Source of the DNA: Candidatus Altimarinota bacterium
GTDB taxonomy: Bacteria; Patescibacteriota; Gracilibacteria; BD1-5; UBA6164
Length of the DNA stretch: 9,146 nt
NCBI GenBank assembly: GCA_027062145.1
Contig: JAMOTX010000022.1
Coordinates: forward strand, 1 to 9,146
Direction: 5' to 3'
Within the stretch, counting starts at the first letter, position 1. The number at the start of each line of letters is the position of its first letter. Both the position numbers and the translations under genes were made by a program. The notes under the pieces are model-generated. The model was given only the letters and a program-made list of their open reading frames with translations. It made no database searches and was not told where the DNA came from. Positions 1 to 6,862 of the stretch are shown piece after piece.

Positions 1-862
1 TTGAAATTTTGAAATTAAAGTATCTGATTTAGTTGATTGAGATAATTTAATTAAAGCTCAAGTATTAGATGCTGACGCAAAAGTTATTTGAGAATCAGAA
101 GAAATAAGTATAAAAGTAGATATTGATAGTTTAAATATCAAAAATGTAAAAATAATTCCAGAATCTGTTGATCCTGAAAATAGTTATGAAATAGAAATTG
201 TATCTAATCCAAAATTAGATGTAGTTCAAATAATAATAAATGATGTATTAACTGTATTAGAAGAAACTAAAGATTGAGTATATTCAGCTAAATTATTTGC
301 ACCTAAAGAATCTTGAATTTATAAAATAGATGTTAGAATCAAAGATGAATTAGGTCATGATAAAACTGAATTATGAGCAGGAAGTCTTACTGTAAAAGAA
401 ATAGAATATGAAGCTGCAGAAGAGATAGTAGAAGTTGTTACTCCTGTAATAATTAAAAAGGATCCTGTAGTTGAAACTGTAGTAGTTCAACCAAATAATG
501 ATAAAAAAGAATTACAAATAAGTGGTTTAAAATTAGTTGAACTTAAATCAAAATCGGTATTAACTTGGGATAAAATAGCTTGAGCAATCAGTTATAATAT
601 TTACAAAAAATATAGTGATGGGAAATTAGAATTAATAACAAACACTAAAGAAACTTCTTATGAAATACCTCTTATGTGAGATGATACATCGTATGATTAT
701 TTCGCAGTAAAAGCTGTTTCAAAAACTGAAGCATGAGTAATATATGAATGATCATTATCTGATGCTACTAAGGTTAAAACATGACCTGAATTAATTATAT
801 TATTTTTACTATCATTATTCATTTGATGATTAGTATTAGTAGTAAAACAAAAAAACGCATAA
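1..862 (+). CDS. Surface-anchored Ig/fibronectin-like protein, C-terminal part (5' end outside window)
   Basis: About 286 residues are visible and the gene enters the window already open. It reads through 13 in-frame TGA codons; only 4 glycines use GGN and Trp uses TGG. The first ~140 residues look like beta-sandwich repeats: phrases such as D-G-D-N-L-I-K-A-Q-V-L-D and S-G-I-Y-K-I-D-V are typical of bacterial Ig-like surface domains. After an acidic, Val/Pro-rich linker comes a fibronectin-III-like unit with L-T-W-D-K-I-A-G-A-I-S-Y-N-I-Y-K-K. The tail reads K-T-G-P-E, about 18 hydrophobic residues, then K-Q-K-N-A, a layout like a sortase or exosortase sorting signal or a simple C-terminal membrane anchor. 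I infer an exported adhesin or structural envelope protein facing outward. The ligand and exact family are unknown. The gene ends in tandem TAA TAA directly before a strong terminator. Confidence 0.85.
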
Positions 863-863
863 T

Positions 864-895
864 AAAAAAAACTCTGATTAATCAGAGTTTTTTTT
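864..895. terminator. Bidirectional rho-independent terminator (perfect 32-bp palindrome)
   Basis: A7 - ACTCTGATTAATCAGAGT - T7 forms a perfect inverted repeat: a GC-containing stem at 871-888 flanked by A7 (864-870) and T7 (889-895). It can act as hairpin plus U-tract in both directions. It ends the plus-strand surface protein (stop at 860-862) and the minus-strand MscS gene, whose TAA stop (894-896) overlaps the edge of the palindrome. Confidence 0.85.
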
Positions 896-1832
896 ATTTA
901 TCTATTTTAATTCAATCTTCCCTTCTAGAACTTATAACCATTTGAGGAAATGGTATTTCAATTCAAGCTTGTTTAAATGCTAGGTTAATAGTTTCAGTAA
1001 CATTTGATTGTGAACCAAAATAAGAATCTTTCGAATTTATCCAAAACCTTAATGATAAATTAATAGAATTATCTGCCATTTCAGTTATAAAAACATTAGG
1101 TGAAGGGGCCTGTAATACATTAGGAAATTTTTCAATTACTTGCATCATTACTTTTTTAGCTTGTAATACATCTGTATCATAATCTACACCTATATTTACA
1201 GAAACTCTTCTTTTATCATTTGAATTAAAATTTGAAATATCTTCTTCTAAAAATTTCACATTTGGTACATAAAATATAACACCATCAAATTGCTCTATTG
1301 CAGTAAATAATGCATGTATTTGTCTAATCGTTCACACTCTTCATCATACTTCAATCACATCTCATAAATGATAAAATCATTGTGTAACCATTAATATTCA
1401 ACCTATAAAATTAGTAAGAAATATTTTTAAAGTAAAACCAATACCAAATCATAAACCTCACATAAATATTCACATATCTATTCAAAGAATAGTTAATGTA
1501 ATAGCAAATCAAATAGATAATATAGAAATATTAACTGTTCTAGAAATTACTCATACTAATTCTTCTCTTCATTGTCCTTCTGAACCGTAACTATTTTCTA
1601 AATGAGTTGTAATTCTAGCTGTAGCAAATTTTGACATAAGAACAGTTCAAACCATAGTTATACAAGCAAACACAATATTTAATAATAATTCAGTACTAAA
1701 AAATGACATCATTATATTTGTGTTTTGTTGTGATTGAGCTAATTCTTCTCATCAAACTGCAGCAAAAGAAAGTTCAGAAAAAAATACAATACCAAATGTG
1801 TAAACAAGTGAAAATAAATTCAATTTTTTCAT
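894..1832 (-). CDS. mscS: MscS-family small-conductance mechanosensitive channel
   Basis: 312 residues, close to classical MscS (286 in E. coli). The N-terminus is a signal-like hydrophobic stretch (about 1-24). TM1 lies about 43-66, TM2 about 92-117, and the pore helix TM3 about 120-150, with G-G-L-G-F-G-I-G-F followed by N-F-I-G-G-I-L. The beta domain follows with L-G-D-V-I-E-V-G-G-R-V-G-T-I (about 156-170), then V-P-N and the alpha/beta vestibule domain, ending with G-I-E-I-P-F-P-Q, the family's C-terminal signature. Most of these glycines are TGA, which makes this the clearest recoding evidence in the window. The family opens under membrane tension to release solutes during osmotic downshock. 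The ATG at 1832-1830 is the start that gives a full N-terminus; no Shine-Dalgarno precedes it. It lies 78 nt after the M23 gene and may have its own promoter. Confidence 0.95.
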
Positions 1833-1866
1833 AATAAAAAAGATATACGTTAAATTATATAAATAT

Positions 1867-1895
1867 ATAATAACATATATCTATTTACAGAGCAA
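1867..1895 (-). promoter_or_regulatory. Candidate sigma70-type promoter for mscS
   Basis: Read on the minus strand: TTGCTC (1895-1890), a 17-nt spacer, then TATTAT (1872-1867) preceded by TG one base upstream, so an extended -10. Transcription would begin near 1860, giving a leader of about 28 nt before the ATG at 1832. It sits in the only sizeable gap of the minus-strand cluster. AT-rich DNA yields such matches by chance, hence moderate confidence. Confidence 0.4.
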
Positions 1896-1910
1896 AATTT
1901 TAAGTAAAAA

Positions 1911-3941
1911 CTATTTAATTAATCTAAAATTATAATTATCAGGCACGTAGTTTCATTTTATATGACTCATACATTTTATAACATTTCTATGCCAATTTTC
2001 AGTATCAGTTGCATAACAATATGTTCATTGTTCTTTACATGAAGGTAATTCTGAAGTTTTTCTTCATGCTCATGACATTTCATTAATAAATGAATACCTA
2101 TTAAAATATTTATTATTTAAAGTGCTAATAATTAAATATATTCAAGACCTAGCATTTTTTAATTGTTTTCTATCTCACCTATCATTATTTCAAACATTTC
2201 ATACATTATAAGAACTAGCTAAATTTCTTCATAAAGTTGTTTCAGCTAATCATATACACATAACAAATGAAGGATCTATATTTCAATCTAAAGATTCATC
2301 AACCCACATTTGCCAATCATTAAATGATGATGTAGCATATGTATTAATTAAGTATTGTTGTCTCTCAACTTCAGTATCTCAGATTAATTTAAAAACTCTT
2401 GAATTAGTTGTTTTATTTTTAAATTCATATCATCTTCTATTTTTAAAATCTCTATAAAACTTAAATTCATACTTTTCAGGTATTCTTGAAAATTGAATAT
2501 GTGATAAATCTAAAATTGTAAATGGATCAATATATTGTCTATCTTTAAAAACTTCAAAATGTAGATGAGGTCATGTTGTCATAAATCAAGCTCATAAAGT
2601 TCAAAACTCTCATCATGTTTGAGCAAAAATATCTCATTTTTTTACAAAATCAAATTCTTTAACTAATACATCACTTACATGTCAATAAACTGTCATATAT
2701 CAATCAAAATGCTTAATTGCAACATATGCATAATCTTCAGTAGTTGGTGGAGTAATATGTACAATATATCAATCAGCAGGAGCTCTTATAGATGTTCATT
2801 GTTCAGCAATAATATCAACAGCTTCATGTTCTGATCAAAAATCTTTTTTATATCATCTATCGTGAAAATAAGCACTAATTCATTTCCTAGGTTCTATTGG
2901 CCAAGAAAATTCTAAATCTGATTCTTTTCATGATTCATCTAGTTTTGACTCAGAATAAATCATTTTGTTTATATTTAAACATTTAGCAGATAATGATCTT
3001 GCTTCAGCAGTAAATTCATTTCATAAATCTACAAATTTACAATTATATTTTTTAAGTATATCATTTCTTAAAGCATTAAATTTAACTTTTTCTTGAAAAG
3101 ATTTTAATTGTAATTGTTTTTCTACTTTTAGTTTATCTTTAATATATTTTGAATAATATGATTGTTTTCATTTTGAAACTTTTAAAATTCTTTCTTTATA
3201 AGCTTTTTTATCAGCTAAAATTTTTCTTTCAATTATTCACATTTTTCTAAGTGATTTCAAATTTGATTCTTTTTTTCAAAGTTTAACTTTATTTAAATAT
3301 AAATCTGAAATAAATTTTCTATGATTATCAATTAGTTTTTTACCAGTTACTTGAATTATTCATTTAAAATATAAATCATTCATTAAATCAGATATATTTT
3401 CATCATTTAACAAAATACTTTTAAGATTATCTACTTTATCATTTTCATAAATAGTATTAGACTTTTTATAAATATAATTTAAATAATCTAATAATATTTC
3501 AGTATTATCATTTATTTTTGTTTTTAAAAGAGTAATAGTGTGAGCATTTATCTCTATTTCTCTTTTAATTTTAATAACACTTTTATTTATATTTGTTACT
3601 CTTTCTCAAGCTCTTTTTATATCTTTATCTAATTGATTAATTGATTCTTCTAATGAATCAATTTTACTCAATGTTTCAATACGCTTTCTTTCTACTTCTT
3701 CTCTTTTACTTTTATTTGATTCTCAAACATTATCATATATATCAACTTTTTTAGATATATTAAAAATATCTACAAATTCATTAGAAAAATCTCATAAACT
3801 TGAATCAAATAATAAATCATATTGTTTCTTTTTAAAGTTATTTAAAATAGCACCCTTCTGAGAATCAGTAAGAGCGAAAGTCCAAGCAACATTTGTTATT
3901 AAAAACAATGTAATTAAAAATGTGAGTATTTTTTTAAACAA
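1911..3941 (-). CDS. Secreted coiled-coil peptidoglycan hydrolase: M23 (LytM/EnvC-like) peptidase plus C-terminal lysozyme-like domain
   Basis: 676 residues. A signal peptide (about 1-23, ending A-W-T-F-A) is followed by a long Lys/Glu-rich coiled coil (about 74-310), the layout of EnvC-type division hydrolases. The M23 domain (about 350-475) keeps the zinc site H372-E-A-V-D376 and P-H459-L-H461-F-E, plus the conserved Y-G-H. After it comes a second region (about 545-676) reading C-I-G-L-A-E567-T-T-L-G-R-N and S-Y-N-V-G-N-V-G-N. This resembles lysozyme/transglycosylase-fold domains, with Glu567 the likely catalytic acid. The protein should cut peptide cross-links and perhaps glycan strands outside the cell, in division or against a neighbouring cell. 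Four Cys in the C-terminal region could form disulfides. The start is TTG, 2 nt after the aminotransferase stop; in-frame upstream codons reach a TAA without an ATG, and the next in-frame ATG would lose the signal peptide. It is translated with the gene before it. Confidence 0.9.
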
Positions 3942-3943
3942 AA

Positions 3944-5227
3944 TTATTTTTTAAATTCTAGAATAAAATTTCTAATTGTAGTTAAAATAAATTCAAATTT
4001 ATTTTTATCTTCTTCTAATAATGTAATTCTAAATCATTCATAACTAGAATTAAATCCACTTAATGGAACAGAACAAATTCAAGTTTTTCATAATAAATAG
4101 TAACAAAACTTTTTATCAAATCTTTTACTTCCTAGAATAGAATTATTTACGATATCTAATATATTTCTATTCTCAATATTTGGAATAAATCAATTATTGA
4201 TTTTATCCATATTGAAAGCAATTGATAAATAAAATGCTCATCTTGGTTTAATTAATGTAATTTCATCTAAATCTCATAGATATTTATCTGCTAATTCAGC
4301 TCTTGATTTATATTTAATTATTCTTTCTTTTAATGATATTTCATAATTTTTATTTTCATATATTTCAGGAAGAACATATTGAGGTAAAGTTGTTGAACAA
4401 ACCTCTAAAAGTTTTGAGGCTAATATTGAAGAAACATATTTTTTAAAATTTTCATCTTTATCTTCATTATAAACTTCTATCCATCAACATCTAGAACCTG
4501 GCCAAGGCAAATCTTTAGAAATTCATTTCATAGAAATACCTGGTACATCTCAAATAATATCAGATAATAAAACTTTATCAGCTATATCATAAGTTAATTT
4601 TTCGTAGATTTCATCAAATATAAGAAACATATCATACTTTTTTGCAATAGCGACAATAGACTCTAAAACTTCTTTTGAAAATACTGCTCAAGTTGGATTA
4701 TCAGGATTCACAACTAATATTCATACTATATTTGGATTGTATTTTACTTTATTCTCTAATTCATCTAAATCAGGATTCCAATTATTATGAGGATTTAATG
4801 AATAAGTAATATGACTACTTCATGCATGTGCAGCTTCAGCTGAAGAATGTGTAGAATAAGCAGGATTTGGTCAAATCACCCTAGAATCAAATGCTAGACT
4901 TTTATATATTTTATTAATTGCATCTCAAAGACCATTAAAAAATAAAATATTATCTTTAGTTATTTTTGGATTCTTTGAAGCAATATATTCTCTAACAGAG
5001 TCTAATCATCTAGTAGGACAATATCAATAAACAACATCTTTTTCAGTAGCATCTCTAACTATATTTTTCATCCAAGATGGTATTTTTTCTCATTTAATAA
5101 CTGGATCTCAAATATTTTCCCAAAAAATTTCAACTCAATTTGATTCAATTTTATTTGCAACTTCAACAATCTCTCTTATTTCATAAGAAAGTTCTTTATG
5201 TCATATATGTAATAAATTTTTTCTCAT
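3944..5227 (-). CDS. PLP-dependent aminotransferase, class I/II (alanine/aspartate aminotransferase-like)
   Basis: 427 residues, normal for fold-type I aminotransferases. Motifs in order: E-N-I-G-D-P near the N-terminus; V-Y-G-Y-C-P-T-R-G-L (substrate region); N-P-D-N-P-T-G (PLP ring and phosphate region); F-D-E-I-Y-E (the Asp pairs with the pyridine nitrogen, and the Tyr is the next conserved position); G-I-S-K238-D-L-P-W-P-G-S-R-C-G (Lys238 forms the Schiff base); P-R-G-A-F-Y; and G-F-R400-I-T (Arg400 binds the substrate alpha-carboxylate). Several of these glycines are TGA. All catalytic residues are present, so it should move amino groups between an amino acid and a 2-oxo acid in the cytoplasm. 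The closest pattern is the AlaA-type group, but the substrate cannot be fixed from sequence. It begins 5 nt after the small membrane protein and ends 2 nt before the hydrolase, so it is clearly operonic. No Shine-Dalgarno is visible. Confidence 0.93.
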
Positions 5228-5232
5228 AAAGT

Positions 5233-5610
5233 TTAATTATTTTCTAAATTTTGAATAAAAAGTTCTAAAAACATGAATATCAATAACATTAATCATCAAG
5301 TAAGTAATAAAGACGCTCACATTAGATTAAAAATTATTAATGATAAGATAAAAAGTGACATTAAAAATCATTGTCTAAAACTAGATAAAACATGATAAAC
5401 ATATACTCTTCATCTGTAATAAATTTTCTTAAAAAAGTATAAGACTATAGATAGAATAGAGGATGTACCTAAAATAAAAGTAAATGTAATTGAAATAATT
5501 GCAAAAATTTTATATTGATACGGATCAAGGTAATTAAATATTAATATAAATGTAATTAAACTAAATAAAAACATTATAAAAATAATCAATAAAAGAAATC
5601 TCTTTTTCAT
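5233..5610 (-). CDS. Small membrane protein with four predicted helices, unknown function
   Basis: 125 residues when TGA is read as Gly; a standard-code reading stops after 66, half way. It starts M-K-K-R-F and has hydrophobic segments about 5-28, 36-61, 84-99 and 102-120, with a basic loop K-K-I-Y-Y-R-G-R-V-Y-V-Y-H between the second and third. The C-terminus is L-E-L-F-I-Q-N-L-E-N-N. I recognise no catalytic motif and no named family. It is the first gene of the minus-strand cluster, 5 nt from the aminotransferase, downstream of a candidate promoter. The first half is very Ile/Phe-rich and glycine-poor, which is why it survives as an ORF in the standard code. Confidence 0.75.
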
Positions 5611-5641
5611 ATTAGATAAGGGAAAAATATAATAATTATAT

Positions 5642-5669
5642 ATAATAAAATATACTCAAAATGTGTAAA
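5642..5669 (-). promoter_or_regulatory. Candidate promoter for the membrane protein-aminotransferase-hydrolase operon
   Basis: On the minus strand: TTTACA (5669-5664), a 16-nt spacer, then TATTAT (5647-5642). This predicts a start near 5635 and a leader of about 25 nt before the ATG at 5610. A perfect TATAAT also lies at 5640-5635, but its best upstream partner, TTGAGT, is only 13 nt away. The surroundings are so AT-rich that the exact boxes are uncertain. Confidence 0.35.
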
Positions 5670-5702
5670 AATTAAAGTTTTTTAATAAAAAAAATATATT
5701 TT

Positions 5703-5731
5703 TTGATATATATATATAATTATGATAAAAT
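5703..5731 (+). promoter_or_regulatory. Candidate promoter for the coiled-coil gene
   Basis: TTGATA (5703-5708), exactly 17 nt of spacer, then TAAAAT (5726-5731). Initiation near 5738 would give a leader of about 27 nt before the ATG at 5765. This is the best-matching -35/-10 pair in the divergent region. Confidence 0.45.
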
Positions 5732-5764
5732 TAATATAAATTAATATTAATAAATAATTTAATT

Positions 5765-6844
5765 ATGAGTACTTTAGAAGAACAAGAGTTAGAAAGTCTA
5801 GATATGCAAAGTGATTTTTATATAAAATTACATGAAATATTAACATGAGATAAATCAAAAATATCGATGACTGATTGATATGATTTTGTTATTAAAAATA
5901 AATCTATATATGAACAATATAGTTTATTAACTTTAATAAGTACTTTTGAAACTAGTGATAGTAAAAAATACAAAGAAGTATTAAAACTATTAAATGATAG
6001 TAAATTTTTAACATATATTCAAGCAATTACTATGCAAATAGTAAAAGACAATAAGCTTGAATATTCTCAAACTATCAACTCAGAAAGACAATCATATAAA
6101 AAAAAGGTAGATGAAGTAATATCATTAACTACTCAACAAGAAATAATAGTAAAAAAAGCTAGACAACTAGAAGAATCAATTTGAATACTAGAAATAGAAA
6201 TAGATGAATATAAAGTTATAGCTAAAAAACAATCTAAAAATTTAGAACAAAATATCTTTACTATAGAAAAATTAACTGAAAAAGAAGATTTATTAAAACA
6301 AGCTTTAGAACAATCACATAATTTAATAAAAGAAGCTAAAAAATTATGAATTTTTGTAGAAGTTAATAATAGCAGATGAGAGTTAAGATTGAATTCTACA
6401 GCAGTTGATGCTACTAGTAATCAAACTATTCATTCTTATAAACCAAAAGAATCTCTAGGAAGATTTGAATCAACTTCTTCTAAAATAATTAAATCGTGAG
6501 ATAAAACTATAGTAGAACCATTTACTTTAAAAGAAATACCTGATACAAAAAAATCTGAAAATTTTGAAATAGAAACTGATAATCAAGAACAAACTAGTAT
6601 GGTATCTGAATATGATGCTGAAGATATAAAAAAAATGATGGATACAATTTATTATTTAGAAGAACAATCTAAAATAGATAGTAAAAAAATAATAAAATTA
6701 GGAGATTCAACTGAAAAACAAAGTAAAAAACTAGAAAAAATTAAATTAGAAAATAAAAAATTAAAAGAAGAAAATGATACTCTTAAAAAAACAGTAATTA
6801 AAGCTGGTTGATGAATGATAGTAGAAAAAAAAGAAGAAGACTAA
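5765..6844 (+). CDS. Cytoplasmic two-coiled-coil protein, unknown function
   Basis: 359 residues with no signal peptide and no membrane segment. An alpha-helical N-terminal part (about 1-105, M-S-T-L-E-E-Q-E-L onward) precedes a first long coiled coil (about 106-200, many Glu/Lys/Gln with heptad Leu/Ile). A Ser/Thr-rich probably disordered linker follows (about 212-278), then a second coiled coil (about 279-349) rich in Lys with repeated L-E-K-I-K-L-E-N-K-K-L. It ends K-A-G-G-G-M-I-V-E-K-K-E-E-D. Eight glycines use TGA. I recognise no family; a scaffold, cytoskeletal or chromosome-associated role is possible but unsupported. It is monocistronic, between a divergent promoter and a terminator whose stem contains its own stop codon. 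No Shine-Dalgarno lies before the ATG (AATAATTTAATT). Confidence 0.85.
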
Positions 6845-6862
6845 AAGTCTTCTTCTTTTTTT
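6826..6862. terminator. Bidirectional rho-independent terminator overlapping both stop codons
   Basis: A7 (6826-6832), stem GAAGAAGACT (6833-6842), loop AAA, stem AGTCTTCTTC (6846-6855), T7 (6856-6862): a 10-bp stem extendable to 17 bp. The stop of the coiled-coil gene (6842-6844) begins at the last base of the left stem and runs into the loop. The stop of the convergent RND gene (6861-6863) sits in the T-run. The terminator thus uses coding sequence (the E-E-D codons) as its left arm. Confidence 0.85.

Larger units (their letters stand above)
5611..5764. other. Divergent intergenic region, extremely AT-rich
   Basis: 154 nt between the divergent starts of the small membrane protein (minus) and the coiled-coil gene (plus). 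It is almost entirely A/T with TATA-type runs and holds one plausible promoter for each direction. No ribosome binding site, operator palindrome or RNA structure stands out. Confidence 0.7.

Noticed and set aside
5640..5735. TA-rich runs as a possible replication origin or tandem repeat.
   Set aside because: The runs are short and irregular, with no DnaA-box-like cluster or repeated unit; general AT richness and promoters explain them.
6599..6811. Separate small coiled-coil gene on the plus strand.
   Set aside because: It is in frame with and forms the second coiled coil of the 5765-6844 gene, bounded only by TGA glycine codons.
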